From NCBI GenBank assembly GCA_014281115.1, contig JACONQ010000004.1, positions 1,054,001-1,118,000 of the forward strand: a DNA stretch of 64,000 nucleotides, given 5' to 3'. Shown here piece by piece: positions 39,281 through 52,918 of the stretch. A program made the translations under genes and the position numbers. The notes beneath the pieces were generated by a model. It did not search any database. It saw nothing but the letters and a program-made list of their open reading frames with translations, and had not been told where the DNA came from. Source of the DNA: Laburnicola sp. R22_1. Taxonomy: Eukaryota; Ascomycota; Dothideomycetes; Pleosporales; Didymosphaeriaceae. Position 1 is the stretch's first letter, and each line of letters opens with the position of its first letter.

Positions 39281-39905
39281 GTGGTAGTCTAGGCACGAGT
39301 TTGGTCGTGTTTGCATGGTATACATTGCGTTTCATTGTCGCGGGCTGTACGGTCTGGCTTTTGGATAGATCGGCTTTGTTGCTGCATTTAGCGGAGGGTG
39401 ACTGGCATGCAAGCAGCTTTGGGCGCTGTCCTGTTGGCGATTATGGCATTGTAGTAGTATGCTACCACCAATGTTTATGAAAATGATATCCTCTTGCTTG
39501 CCCTTCATGCCTTTTGACCTTTGGGACAGTGCATTCATTCTCACATCGCAACGCCCAAACCATCTGGCTCCAATTCTTTTCAACACCCCTGAATACAAAC
39601 AATTCACCCATCAGAACTCCACGCTCCAAACAACACATCAAACACTGCACGCTCGAAAAGTCCGAAAACAAAGCCGGTCCGCAACGCCAAGTCCTTGGCA
39701 CGCACCCTCCGCTCCGCTCCGCAACGTCCAAGGCCAAGCCACCCACCTCCACCGTACCTACCTAAATCCCAACCAATGCGCGCCACAGCACCACCCAACA
39801 CGCACACTTACTCGCAACCTCCCTCGCACACGAACGGCCCCAACGACGACAAGAATGCTCCTCTAATCGGGGGCTGTCCACTATGAAGTTCACCTCGAAA
39901 CGGCC
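39281..39905. other. Intergenic, no gene seen
   Basis: Between the glucoamylase stop and the next start. A pyrimidine- and CCA-rich stretch precedes the ATG at 39906. Opposite-strand frames here are shadows. Confidence 0.5.
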
Positions 39906-42485
39906 ATGGATCACTGGGGCGACCCCTGGGCCGACGATGCCGATGCCGATACGAACCTTGAGTCTGAGGCTCCGGCGAAGCTGGAGGTAGCCTCCCCGGT
40001 GGCGGCGTCCTTTGCGCCTGTGCCCGCGCCTATTGTGTTGAATGGGTTTTTGGATGAGGCGCGGTGGGTGTGGGGTGAGGAGGAAGAGGGTGGACGGTGG
40101 GCGGTTTCGCCGAAGAAGGATGGAGACAAGACGCACGACGAGAGGGAGCACGCGATGGTGTGGGACGGACGGCGAGGCAGTGAGGAGAGGCTGGGAGAGA
40201 ACGAGTGGAGTAGGATAGAAGAGGAGGTGGAGGAGGGGAAGGAGGCGGATACTGTGGTCGAGGAGAGGTCGGACTCGGCGACGACGATACAACCTGACGA
40301 TGCGTCTGACGATCCGCATGCGCGGACGGCGTCTGGTATAGCTGAGTCTCTGCATCGCGACGATGATGCGTCTACGCGTGCATCGTCGTCGCCGTCTGAT
40401 GGGAGTCATCACGAGGCTGCTACTGAGTCGCCCCGGACTTCGGTTGAGGAAGAACGGGCAGCTGGGAAGTTTGCGGGAGCGGCGGAGGGAGATTATGGGA
40501 AGACAATGGAGGTTGAAGGGGCTACACAACGGCAGGGCGCATCTGAGCCAGAGGCCGACGACGATTTTGGTGATTTCGAGGATGAGGTGGCACAGCAGGC
40601 GACAGCATCTCGGATGGAGGCAGACGCAGCACGACAAAATCCTGAGCCATCGTCCGTGGAGCCTGGGGACGATGCGGCAAACGATGTGCGTGAATTGACT
40701 CCGAAAGCTGCCGAGGGCATGCCTGGGAGCTTTGCTCTGGACCGTACACTGCTGGCAGAGTTGTTCCCACCTGCGAAAGGCACTACCGACCTAGAGGAGC
40801 CTCCAGATGATCCCGTATCCTCCACCTCGACCCGCAAAGCCTGGTACCGTGTCACCCGCAAGCAGACAATGCGCGAGTTCAACAGTGGAAGTGCCGACGA
40901 CAGTTACATTCGAGTGACCTGGAAGACTTCTCATATAAAATCAGAGGTGACCAAGACTGTGGCGAGGTGGGCAACGGAGGACCGCATGGCAGGGCGAGGA
41001 CCGGGTGCCCGAGCATCGTTCTTCTGGGACACGACGTCTGCGCCACCAGACGAGAAGGCACCTTTCCACCTAAGAAAGAAAACAAATGTGTCCGTCTCAA
41101 ATCCAGTCGGATCTGAGGGGCAGACTGCTCAGCGGCTATCCACTGAGCTGCCCGCTTCCTTCAATTGGAGTTCGCCATCATCAGCAGCATGGCATGCGCT
41201 ACCAGACAACTCTGCTACGCGATCAACCTCTTCGCCCGTAACAGCTAAGCATCGCGCCGTCGCTACGCTCCAGGGACAAGGAGGCCGGGCAGCTTCGGTT
41301 GACCTGACACCTATTCCGAGAGAGCCCTTGTCTCATAAAAGAACGTCCACAACTACCGATTTCCCGAGCGGGGCTGTCACAGCAACAACTTCGTTGCCGA
41401 TGGCACCCATTCAGGCACCCATCAGCGAGCATGATCCATGGGCCAACCTAGAGACTTTCGACACTAGTTTGTCTTCCAAAGAGGAAACTGGGACAGCTGA
41501 AGACGATGATGACTGGGGTGACATGGTAGAGTCTCCTGTGGTATCAACTACACAGGCGCCCGTCTGGAAGAGCTCGGATCCTCCAACACGCAACTACACA
41601 CCGTCTACAACACCAGTCTCTGTAAAATCCTCCCCCCTCCAAGCTATGCCTGTCTCAGCCGGACCTAAGCATGCATCTCCTATCGTGCGCTTGAAAGGAG
41701 TGGTCTCCCCAACTTCGGCGGTGTTCAAGCCTAATGCTCTAGTACCCACCGATACTAAGGAACCGATTGGACCAGGCCTTCTGAAGCCACGGAATAGATC
41801 AAGGGAGCCAACGCCAGAGAAGCAGAAGCCAATACCCGTGGAGCTGCCTACAATGGATGAGGTACTTGATCAAGAATCTGCAGAGGCGGAGTCAAGGGAG
41901 AAAAAGTTGGAAAAGGAGGAGAGCGAAGCTGAAGTGCTGCCCGATGCGACCTTGACAAAGAAACCCCCGGTAGTCCAGTACGACCCTATCCCCGCATTCG
42001 GAACGCAGTCACCCGGCACGGCTCTTAACCCCTCATCATCTCATGTCTCACCACAACCTGAGCCCTCATGGGGCGACGAAGCTGGTTTCTCCGCCTTCGA
42101 AACATCGTTACCCGACCCTGTCCCCGTGCCCCCATCATCGCCACCACCTCCCACCACTCAGCCCACTTTACCTTCTTGGGGCGACGACGCTGATTTCTCA
42201 ATATTTGAATCTGCCGTGCCTGCACCTGCACCTGCTCCTGTGCAACCTCCCATACAAACCGATCCCCTAGACCCTTGGTCCATCTTCGATTCTCCAGCCG
42301 TACCTGCAGCATCCCAACCGCCAGTGACTTCTACGCGTCCGCCTGCGAGATCTCTCACGCCCCCGGTTATACAACCACTCACAGCGGCAACGAGCTCAGC
42401 GCAGAGGAGGAAGGCAGAGGAGGATGAAATTGTGCGCTCCATCGTAGAGGGCTTGCCGGATTTGGCGTACATGTTGAAACGATGA
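39906..42485 (+). CDS. Large disordered protein with acidic WGD/FGDF motifs
   Basis: Single exon, 859 residues, start MDHWGDPWADDADAD. It is dominated by low-complexity Glu/Asp/Ser/Pro sequence. Short acidic-aromatic motifs recur: DDDFGDFEDEV, DDDDWGDMVESP, SWGDEAGFSAFETSLP and SWGDDADFSIFESAVP; the last two form a tandem pair about 40 residues apart. Such D-F-G-D-F and acidic Trp/Phe motifs resemble those that bind clathrin-adaptor ear domains (AP-1 gamma-ear and GGA partners such as aftiphilin). An endosomal trafficking accessory role is therefore a guess, not a family assignment. A more ordered central patch (TRKAWYRVTRKQTMREFNSG) and the C-terminus (EIVRSIVEGLPDLAYMLKR) look conserved. 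Confidence 0.82.
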   Translation: MDHWGDPWADDADADTNLESEAPAKLEVASPVAASFAPVPAPIVLNGFLDEARWVWGEEEEGGRWAVSPKKDGDKTHDEREHAMVWDGRRGSEERLGENEWSRIEEEVEEGKEADTVVEERSDSATTIQPDDASDDPHARTASGIAESLHRDDDASTRASSSPSDGSHHEAATESPRTSVEEERAAGKFAGAAEGDYGKTMEVEGATQRQGASEPEADDDFGDFEDEVAQQATASRMEADAARQNPEPSSVEPGDDAANDVRELTPKAAEGMPGSFALDRTLLAELFPPAKGTTDLEEPPDDPVSSTSTRKAWYRVTRKQTMREFNSGSADDSYIRVTWKTSHIKSEVTKTVARWATEDRMAGRGPGARASFFWDTTSAPPDEKAPFHLRKKTNVSVSNPVGSEGQTAQRLSTELPASFNWSSPSSAAWHALPDNSATRSTSSPVTAKHRAVATLQGQGGRAASVDLTPIPREPLSHKRTSTTTDFPSGAVTATTSLPMAPIQAPISEHDPWANLETFDTSLSSKEETGTAEDDDDWGDMVESPVVSTTQAPVWKSSDPPTRNYTPSTTPVSVKSSPLQAMPVSAGPKHASPIVRLKGVVSPTSAVFKPNALVPTDTKEPIGPGLLKPRNRSREPTPEKQKPIPVELPTMDEVLDQESAEAESREKKLEKEESEAEVLPDATLTKKPPVVQYDPIPAFGTQSPGTALNPSSSHVSPQPEPSWGDEAGFSAFETSLPDPVPVPPSSPPPPTTQPTLPSWGDDADFSIFESAVPAPAPAPVQPPIQTDPLDPWSIFDSPAVPAASQPPVTSTRPPARSLTPPVIQPLTAATSSAQRRKAEEDEIVRSIVEGLPDLAYMLKR

Positions 42486-42858
42486 CCTTTAACCTGTTGT
42501 TGTATTCATTAGATTTGACATGCTTTGGCGTAGCACGGCCTAAAGCGGATGGGTTGCATTATTGCATGGTGTACGCGGCGTTTGGGATAGCAGAGCGTGG
42601 AACGCTTCCTTGGGGGTTTTTTTTGGAGGGTTTTGTTGCATTGTTTGTACCTTGTGTATCTATACCTAGCGGGAGACGGGCAACTTCTCACTCCGCCTCG
42701 CTATGTTCGTCTACGGCGTTGTCGCGCCTTCTTTTTTGGTTATGGCGAAAATAACCGCTGTAGAAGAAGCGTACATGGAGTAATGTACGATAAAAATCCC
42801 TACACGGCCTCACAATCACCGAGATCCGAACGCCTTATCCTTTGCTTCGCATTTGATA
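42486..42858. other. 3' flank before the AT-rich block
   Basis: No gene seen. It ends at the TA duplication (42857-42858) of the large AT-rich insertion, where base composition changes sharply. Confidence 0.55.
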
Positions 42859-42905
42859 GTTCTGTTAATTAGGGGATAGCTTAGCACCTCTTTAAAATTC
42901 CCCCT

Positions 42906-44580
42906 ACTTACTTTTTTATACTTTTTTAAAAGTTAATATTATTACTATATTATTATATAGTATAGAAATTTTTAAAAAATACTTTTATATATAGAATTTA
43001 ATTTTTTTGTATTATTAAATTAACTACCTAGGAGTAGAATAACAAAGGCTTTTATTTTAAATAATATAATTAAAAAAGCAAAGCCCCTTACTTAGTAATT
43101 AAAAGATTTTTTTATATTATTAAAATATAAGTAGTTAAAATAATTCTTTAATTTTTAAAAATATATAGACTATTTACTTTTAGTACTATTTAATATTTTT
43201 TTGCGACTAAGAGGTTTCTAATAAAAATATTATAATAATAGTAGTTATTTCTCCTACTATTGTTAACACAGAAAAGCGTTTTAAGATAGTGTTAATAAAA
43301 AGAGGTTAGCGCGCCTACTCTAACTAAAAAAATTCTATATATAAAACTATACGTAAGGCCACATCGCTATACTATAGTTTGGGGTAAGAGGGGGAGATAA
43401 GGTGCTTATTACAACTATTATCTCTCTTCTCTACTATTATTCCTAAAGATATTACTAGAAGTAATAGTTATTATAATAGTAGGTTTGTGCTACTTATAAT
43501 ATATATATTAAGTAGAAGCTTATATATACTATAGGTATACTAATACTCTATTTTTATATTAAAGTTAACCTTAAGAAGACTTCTACTATTGTCCTATTTC
43601 CTACTATCTTTTTAGGCCCTAGTGCTAATGCTAATACTAATGCCGTCTAAAAGTACGCTCTAATAATCTATCTACTTAAAGTTACTAAATTTACACTAGA
43701 GTATCGCTTTATTTGCAAGATTATTAATAGAAAGTAGAAAGTGTACCTTTTTTTATATAAGGCAGTTCTAGTGTACTAGTTAGACTAGTAATAGATTAGT
43801 AACTATAGGCGCAATAATAATAGATATATAGAGTTTCTACTATAGTTCCTTACGTTGCTACTAGTTAGAAAGGCGGTAATAGAGGGTAAGATTAAGGGAA
43901 AAAAGAAGATAAAGGTATTTATTAATAAGTTGCTAGGGGAGAAGAGCGTTGCGTAGATATATTAGATCCTTATAGTTATAGTGTTGAACGGTTTTCTGTG
44001 CACGCTTTAAGTGAATTAATAAGTATTAGAGCGCTTATAGATAATTAGGGGGCGAGTGCACAGTTTATAAACTATCCTTATAAACTATTATTACGTTAGT
44101 AGAGACTAGTAGACTGTATTTTTAGGCGCTATACTAGAGCGGCCTTTTCATCCTAACCTATGTAGGCTTAAATTAAAAAAATATAATTAAAAAGAGTAAT
44201 TAACACTAAATAAACAATGCGATACCTATTTAATATAGGAGGAATATTTGCTATTATTATAATATTTTTATTAGAAACCTCTTAGTCGCTAAAAAACAAA
44301 CCATTAAATAAAAAATTAAATAAAAATAACTATTTATATTTTAATAATATTAAAAAATAGTATAAAAATTTTAAAAAAATTATATTTTATATATAAAAAG
44401 TTTATTTTTTAAAAAAGATTATACTATATAATAATATAGTAATAATATTTACCTTCTTACGCTCTTTTTAATTACTAAGTAGGGGCTCTGCTTTTTTATT
44501 ATGTTATTTAAGATAAAAGCCTTTATTATCTTACCTCTAGGTAGATAAATTAACGCCACATAGTAATAATATTAATTTTA
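42906..44580. mobile_element. AT-rich inverted-repeat insert
   Basis: The two arms (about 42906-43245 and 44250-44580) are imperfect inverted copies of about 300-340 bp. The best part is a perfect 38-bp arm pair, 43203-43240 and 44252-44289. A second recognisable pair contains AAAGGCTTTTAT and ACTTAGTAATTAAAA. About 1 kb of stop-rich sequence lies between the arms, with no recognisable domain. The class is unknown; limits are approximate. Confidence 0.55.
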
Positions 44581-44769
44581 AATAAGTAGTAGCTATAAGA
44601 GGCTAAGCGCCCTTCTACTAGTTACTTAGTCTACTACCTTAGAGTCTTAAAGTTCTAAGTTTATACTTCTACTAAGCTAAGAGTATATACTATAGTTGTA
44701 GTTATAAGTTTTATTAAATCTCTATAATGCTAAGCCGCCATAGAGTCTTTTAGAACCACCTAGTATATA

Positions 44770-44981
44770 TGTAAAGAATCGATAGTTAGAGTTAAGATAA
44801 TAGTTAATTAAACTCTATAGGTAAGATACTACGTAGGAATCCTAGTAATTACTCACACCTACTGTATAGTGGGCGCGTAGTGGGCGCTAGGTGCTAGGCC
44901 TAGTTAGGCTAGCGTCGAAGATAAAGCGTTATCTCCGGCCTGCCTTAGAGCCGCGGCGCCTTTGGGCATTAATCTATCACA
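44770..44981 (-). repeat. 3' LTR of gypsy element 1
   Basis: 212 bp, TGTAAAG to TATCACA, closely matching 52707-52918. Confidence 0.92.
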
Positions 44982-47900
44982 CTACCCCCCCTCTAAGAAG
45001 AGCAGTTCTATCGCTCTTATAATAATACTATGTCCTTCTTATGCCTCTAGCATTCCAGTCCCTAAAATTATTACCTTATATCTAGGTTTTTAATGCACGT
45101 TGCATCTATGGCTAGTTATTATCTATTAGGCATATTGCTAAAATTATATACTAGGTTAGTATAATAGCACTATAGTAAATCTAGTGTTTCTTAGTAATCT
45201 AGGTATAAGCTGCTAGGCCAGGTTATCAAAATTTCGTCTATACGTTATATAATTATAACTTATAACTATAGCTTATAAATTATAACTTTTAAATTCTTAC
45301 TTATAGGTAGTAATATTAGCGTGTACGTATATAGTAGTTTACTATTATTAAGCGCAATTACTATTACTAGGCCTAGTTACTTTTATTAGGCTTAACTATA
45401 TAGTTTCTAATATATAGGCAACTCCTAGTATATAAGTAATTTCTAATATATAGGTATTTTACTATTATACTTATAACACTAATATCTTAGTCTATATTAT
45501 TTAAGGGCGTAACTACTATAATAAATATTAATAGTAATATAGATAGTAAAGGCATTCTTTCTATAATAGTAACTTACGTTAGTAAGAGAGAATATAAATA
45601 CTTACTACCTATACGTTATGTTATATTAAGACAGCGAGTTTGCTTATTCTTAGTAACAATATATTCTATTTACCTATTAGCGTAGTAAACTTCCTATAAA
45701 TAGGAATAGAGGGGTAAGCCTTATACTAGTTATAGACTAGATCTAATAAGCTAACTAAGTTTATATATAGCTTCTATAATAGATTGTCTAGTCCTAGTAG
45801 GTAGTTCTTTTATTTAACTTTATACTATAGGAGGCCCTTGCAATTACGCATTAGTAGATTCTTTAGATTTTAATTAAGTTATGTGGCTAAAATTGCTTTA
45901 ACTTTATAGTCAGAGTCATCTTAGATATTAGGATTGGCAATTTTAACAGGGCCTTTAGGTATAGATACTTGGCTAGATAGTAGTTACTTATATAAATATA
46001 ATAACTATAGATAAAACACATTATAGATCTATATCTCTAGTAGGAGGTCTACCTTATAGGCCATATTATTAATTAATTTAATAATTATAAATAGTCTATA
46101 GTTCTTATAGTCTAAAAATTAGCTAGGTCGAGTTGTATAAGTGTAATAAAAATTAACCATAACTTAGTTACTAACTTTAAACACTTTGGTGGGTTGCCTT
46201 CTATTATTAGCGTACTCCGCTTACTTTGCCTAAGCCTATTTAAGACTTTTATAGAGGTTATTACGCAACTAATAAAGGCGTTCTACGAAATAGTTAGCTT
46301 GGATATAGTTAGCTTTAGTAGGTGCGGTTAGTGCCTTATTAATTAGTAGCAATAGCTCTAGACCTAACTAGGATTTGTATTCTTTAGTGGCGTAAAATAG
46401 CATTACACCTATACTAGTACTTATTAAAAAATTGGCGACAAATTTAGCTATAGGTAATAGAGTGGCCTAGTTATCTTATTTGTAATTAACAAACGCTCTT
46501 AAGTATTATTTTAGAAAAGTGTTAGCGTTTTCTGTCTATCTGTTAGTTTTAGAATAATATAACGTTAACAACTTAGATTTTATACTAACGCGTTAATAGA
46601 GGCATTTCTAGAAGTAAGATGTAAATTACGCTCCTTAGTCTAACACTATATTCTTTAGGTATTCTTTTTCGCGCTATATAAATTTAATAAAGGCTTATAT
46701 AAGGGTGTTAATATATAAGTCTATAACTAGTATAAACTTCTATTTTTTGCTAAGTTAGTTAACTATAATAAGAATATATTTGTACATATAATTATTAACT
46801 ATATAAGGCGAAAGTTTAGTAATATAATTAATTAAGATTAATATCTAGTATTATTCTAGTATAGGTAGTAGATAAAGTAGGCCTTATTTACTATTATAGT
46901 AGGTCTTTATACATTAGCAAAGTAGATAAGCTTTAATATACTAGGCAATATCGCTTATTATATTAGGCTAAAAATACCATCGCGTTAATTTTGTGTAAGT
47001 CTTATGTTTTCCTCTATATCCTCCGTAGAGCGATTTGTATACATAGTTAATCACATAGACGCGAAGTTCTAGAATATTAGAAATATATACTTTGCCTTAT
47101 ACGTATAGCAAACTACTATATAACTAATAATTACTAAGCTCTAGTCTAGTGTCTCCACGTATAAGATTATATAGAATCCTCTATTAATTATCTTTTAACA
47201 CTGTTATAATTGCTATTAAATCCTCGTCTACTAGATATACTAAACAGATTTTATCTATTAGTTTTGCCATACTTAGTATCTCTACTAGTAGTCGCTTATT
47301 AGGCTTTACAGTAGGTATATTATTTAATTGTTTATTAATAGGCACAGCGGATACCTAGGGCATAGCGAGTATAGCTTAGGGTTACTTATTATAGGGCACA
47401 CTAGGTGCGTTTAGTAATCGCTTATTATAAGGCATAGCAGATATATTTTAGGATTATTTATTATAAGTGTTAGTAGTTACTAAAGAGTTATAGAGTGTTG
47501 GCGATAAGTTTATATTATTAGGTAAACTTTTCTCCTCTAAAACACTTATTACTACACTACTAAGCGCAACTTATTTTATAATATTATACCTTTCGCTGTT
47601 ATTATATATATTACGCGTAATAGAGATAAGACTTTGTATAGAGTAGAGAATTGCAACCTAGGCTAAGTAAACTACGTGTCGCGTGCTAGCGTCCTATTCG
47701 CACGCTATATATGCGATCCTAAGTTTCAAATTAACCTAATATAGCTTAATAACAACTTGCCATTAGTGTTGCCTACGCGCGTCTTTTATATCTTAAGGTA
47801 GGTTATCTAAATAATATATTCGGGCGTTAGGTTTAGTACCTTAAACTCTAGGCTAGTACGTGATTTTAAAATTAAACTTAAACAGAAACTTATTCTATTT

Positions 47901-50900
47901 AGCTTAGTGGCAGTTAAGTTATTTATTAGTTATAAACATCTATAATACTTAATAGTTAGATAGAACCTTTATAGGATTATTCGTGTTAGCAAGTTTAAAC
48001 TGCCACTCCTTAAAAACTTAGAAAATAGCAAGGAGTTCTTTATTATATATTTCATAGTTGCATTTCGTAGGCGTTATCTTATATAATAAGAATATAATAG
48101 GTTGTAACACCCTATTATATATTTGCAAAAGTACTACAGCACATATAAAGTTAGAAGCGTTAGTTTCTAGCTATGTTTCTAGATTAGAGTTAAAGTAAGC
48201 CAGAATCTTTCTATTAGTGTTATAAAAAGCCTTCTTTAGTTTGTTAAACATAGCTAAAGCCTTTAAGTCTAGGGCTAGTAGAAACTCTTTATACGCACCG
48301 TCCCTTATAAGTTTAGTAAGTGGCTTAGCTAGGTGTAAAAACCTAGCAATAAACTGTTAGTAAAAGTTAGCGAACTCTAGGAAGGCTTGCACGTCCTTTA
48401 CGCACTAAAGTATGGGCCAATTTGCCATAGTCTTAACTTTTTTAGAATCTATTTAATGCTATTAGTGGTGAGTATAAGTCCTAAATACTTCACTTATTTA
48501 ACATTCTATTTACACTTCGCAGGATCTAAGTACAAACTAGTGTTATAGAGTCTAGCAATTACCTTAAGTACGTGCGCCTTATACTTATCTTCTTACTCGC
48601 TATATATAAGAATATTATCTAAGTACGCTGTATAAAAGTTGTTAAAATACTTACAAAGCGTCTTATTAATAAAAGTCTAAAAAGTCTCTAGAGTATTATA
48701 GAGTCTAAAAGGCATAACTATATACTTATACAGCCCATACTGTGTTATAAATACTATTTTCTCTTTATTACCTTCTTTAATTCGTACAGTGTTAAAGGCG
48801 GCAACAACATCTACTAATAATATAATAGAAATCTTAGCCATCCTAGTAAGCGTCTCCTTAATAAAGGGAGGCGCGTTTTGATTCTTTTTTATTATAGTGT
48901 TTAATTATTAGTAGTTAACACAAATATAAAGACCTCCCCTAGACTTCTTTACTACTAGTACTAGCACTGCCCATAGTGATATACTTAGGCATATAAACCC
49001 TTTGCCTAGTATTTTATTAATATATTTCTTAACCACTTTAGTTTTGGTGCGCGTCAGCCCATAGATCTTAGATTAAGGAATTAGAGAGCTTAGATCCACA
49101 TTAATTGCGTAGTCAACTCCCTTATAGCGCGGAGGTAGGGTGTTAGCTTTAACAGCACTAAACACTTGCTTAAACTTATTAAAGACAAATCTAGGAACTA
49201 TATTACAAAGCTCGTTATCTAACTAAGGTGCTTAGTTTAGCTTATCTACGTACTTATCAAAGTCCTCTTTAGTTGTTGCGGTAGCCAAACTAGGAAAGCT
49301 ATTCTTAAACGCGTTAAGGGAGACGTTATTATTAGAAGGGCGCTTAAACAAGTCCCAATAATAGGGCTCTACCCAGATAATATTATTAGGGTCTTAGGTA
49401 GCTAATTAAATGGTAGCGTACGCACTAATTATATATATATCACTAACTAGCAAAGTTTTATACAACTTGCTCTTTAATAGTTAATTATAGTATATAGTTT
49501 TGGGTTATCCTTAATATAAGTAGTTAGTTTAGCAGCAATCTAATTCGAACTCCATAGAATAGGTTTCACTAAACTAAATTAAAGGCTTATAATAGTCTAT
49601 CTAATTTATACTTAGAATAACATCGTATTTTTTAATATTAGTAACGTAGCATAGTATAGTAAACATATGGCTTCTATATTTAATAGTAAGGTCCACAGCT
49701 TCTATAAGTTTTTAATCTCGCTGCCATCTGCTAATGCTAATTATCTAGGTTTATTAGTCTTAATTATCTTATAGCTATATTACTTTATCTAATAATAGCT
49801 TATAAAGCACGCGCTTGCTCCTATATTAATAAGTGTAGAAGTCCTTTGCCATCCTTATAGTGTTTGTATTTAATCTAAAAAGGTTAACTAACTTATTATA
49901 TTAAGAGGACCGTTAGTTAAGGAGGTAGAGAAGACTTAGTGCCTACTAGGATAGGCTTAATTAAGCGGAACAGCAAGAGCAGCAGCGATTTCAAATTAGT
50001 TATAACTTAATTAAATCCAGTCTAATATTCTCTTAGCACTACACTAGTCTAGCTCCTATGTGCAATTTTGCATAGAAGTATCTAGTTTTCTAAGTTAATT
50101 ATAAAGCCATTATTATTAACTTTAATATCGTTCTTAGTAGGCTCATCTTTAGTTTTCAATTCGTTAGCGTGCAACACTTATAGGGTAGTAAGCAATATAG
50201 AGATATTAGTAAATAGTATAGTAGACTTATTACGGCAGAGTGCATATGGGTCGCATTATTAGTAGTTAGGCTTACCACACTTAAAGTACAGTTTTAAGCG
50301 CGCTAATATACGCCTCTCTTCCTTAGTCTAGCTAAACGCAATCTTGTTAAGGTTTTGTTTTAATAATATTATTAAAGCGCGAGACTCTACTATCTTTGTT
50401 CGCGTCGTAGACGTACTTATAGTTATGGCCTTCGCCTTTAGGGCTGTAGTGTACTAGCATTATTTATTAATATTACTAGCATCGCGTAAGTACTATAATA
50501 GACTATCGCTATCTTTCTTATAGATATTTATAGTATTAGCGATAGACTAGTTTATAAGCTTCTAGGCATAGCTAATTATTATAGTATCTAGTATAGAGAT
50601 AAGGTTGCAAATAGCTATAAAACAGATGCGCTATACTATAAAACTCTTACCAGCCTTTTATTTAAGGGGCTACAAGAGATTAGCTAAATTATTTAACGCC
50701 TAAGTAATCTTATCCATAGACGTATGTCTATAGAATTTATCCAAGACCTTAATATACTCTATAAAGTGCTAGGGCCTTATATCCTTAACTAACGCCTAAG
50801 CGTTGCCCTTAATATAATTTATAAAGTACGCAATATGCTAGTTATTCTTATTAAAGGCAATCTTATATTTGTTAATAGCTAGTACACGCCACCTCTTATA

Positions 50901-52706
50901 GTCCTTATTTTCTTTACTATTAAATTTTTCTAAGTTAGGCATCTTAGGCAAACAACGCCCACTACTAAATGCAGAGGCGGTAGCAGCAGAAGTAGTAGTT
51001 ATAGAAAAAGCTTAAGGGATATAAAGTTCGCGGATATTATCTTATTGCTTATTATAATTAACTTATTTAGTGGTATCTTAGACAAACAATACGCTACGTT
51101 TACAATAGGGAGAAAGGTTATATTATAACGTCTAGCCATTATAGGCAGCCAAAGAGAGGTCGCGGCGTAGACCTGCCTATCCTTAGGAAGATACTTATCT
51201 AAACAAACAAGAATCTCCGCAAGTATTAGTATTTTAACCTAGGACTGTGTACCCATAAAAGTTAGGCTTATATTATTAAACTTTACGTACTAAGTTAATG
51301 ACTTTATTCTGCTTATTTTGTTTTAATTAGTTATAGTTATAACGCAGCTTCTTTAGGTTATAAGCAGCTTTATTATAGTTAAACTAATAGTTGCGTAATA
51401 TCTATTATTCCATCTTCTATAACTAGTAATACTCGCCAGCCTCACTATTATATTTCTTAACTTTGGTCCTCGCTTAGTCCAACTCAAATTGTAAGGATTT
51501 AACCTAATATTCTTAGTTATTAACAGCAATTAGGTGCTTACTTAGTTAGACTCGTAACTCTTTATTTCCTTTATATATCTTAGCGAGTTTATATTTCTTA
51601 ACCTTAAGTTCTTTTCAAAGTTAAGGGACGGCGTTATTATCGTTATTAGCAGGGCCTTAGGTTTTATATAGCTGCTTATATTTCTTTAACTTACGCTAAG
51701 TTACTATAAGCTACTTAACTATCTCTATTATATTTAGCGTAGTAGTAGTAAACGCTTTCTATAACTATAAAGCTTAGCTTTTAAAGTCGTTGTCTGCACT
51801 GTAAGTAGCGTTATAGAGGGTAATAAGAAGGGCTAGAATGTTAATAATCTAGTTATGAGATTTCTCTATTACTTGCTTAAGTAGTTTATTACCACTATTA
51901 ACAACGTTATTAATAATAGTATTATACTTAATAGAAGCCAGTCTATCGCCCTTAGGGTAGTCTGCGCCTAACTAGAAAGTATAGGTAGAATTATTATTAG
52001 CATTATTATGTTCTTATAACTCTAGCCAGACCTTACTATTATCGTCGTTTTTAGGGAAGGTAACACAAAATCGTAGGTAATTATTCTTAAGATACGTAAT
52101 TTTAGACAGGAGTTTGCAATATCCAAATCTATATATTTTAGTATTATAGGCGTTATATTAACTTAACTACTACTAGTCTCTAAGGTTATATAAATAGTAG
52201 TGCGGAATTAGCTAGGCTGTTAAACCTATTTCTAGCCTAGAATACTAGATACAACCTAACTCTATATTTTATTATTATTAGCCATAGTCTGCAATTGTAA
52301 CTACGAAGATTAGAGTACTTATAGTAAGCTATAGCGTAAGTAGTGTACTTGCTTTTACTTATTTGCTATCCTCTATATATCTTCTAGAGTTATTATTATA
52401 TATACTAGTGCCTAAGGCAACTCCTCTAACTAGTGTAGTATTTGTCTCCTAATTAGTTATAACACATTACTATTATTAGGCCTAGACGTTTTGTCTACCC
52501 ACTAGGCTTCTTACACGAATCTAGTTTCTATTTACTAAATAGCATCCTAGTATCCTTATAACGCGCAGCAACTATTAACGGCACAAGCTTATATAAGCTA
52601 ATTAATATACGTAAGTTATAAGGTTGCCTATTAGCTTAATACTAGCTTCTTTAGATCGCTAGGCCTAATAAAATATTATGTAGGACGTAAGATTAACACA
52701 GTATAG

Positions 52707-52918
52707 TGTAAAGAATTAATAGTTAGAGTTAATATAATAGTTAATTAAACTCTATAGGTAAGATACTGCGTGGAAATCCTAGTAATTATCTATGCCTACT
52801 ATATAGTAAGCGCGCAGTAGGCTTTAGGTGCTAGGCCTAGTTAGGCTAGCGCTAGAGATAAAGCGTTATCTCTAGCCTACCTTAGGGCCGCAGCGCCTCC
52901 AGGCATTAATCTATCACA
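52707..52918 (-). repeat. 5' LTR of gypsy element 1
   Basis: 212 bp, same length and termini as 44770-44981. The differences seen are mostly transitions. Confidence 0.92.

Larger units (their letters stand above)
44770..52918 (-). mobile_element. Ty3/gypsy LTR retrotransposon 1, RIP-destroyed
   Basis: Two 212-bp LTRs bound an 8.1-kb element. A purine tract, the complement of 44983-44996 (CCCCCC-containing), abuts the left LTR, so the element reads on the minus strand with its 3' LTR at the left. The minus strand at 48599-48625 gives YLDNILIYS, the reverse-transcriptase box with the second catalytic Asp changed to Asn. Integrase and gag regions are too mutated to delimit. The possible target duplication is TATA on the left and TATG on the right. 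Confidence 0.88.

Noticed and set aside
39762..40637. Minus-strand frame of 291 codons
   Set aside because: Arg/Leu-rich shadow of the acidic 859-residue protein and its promoter.
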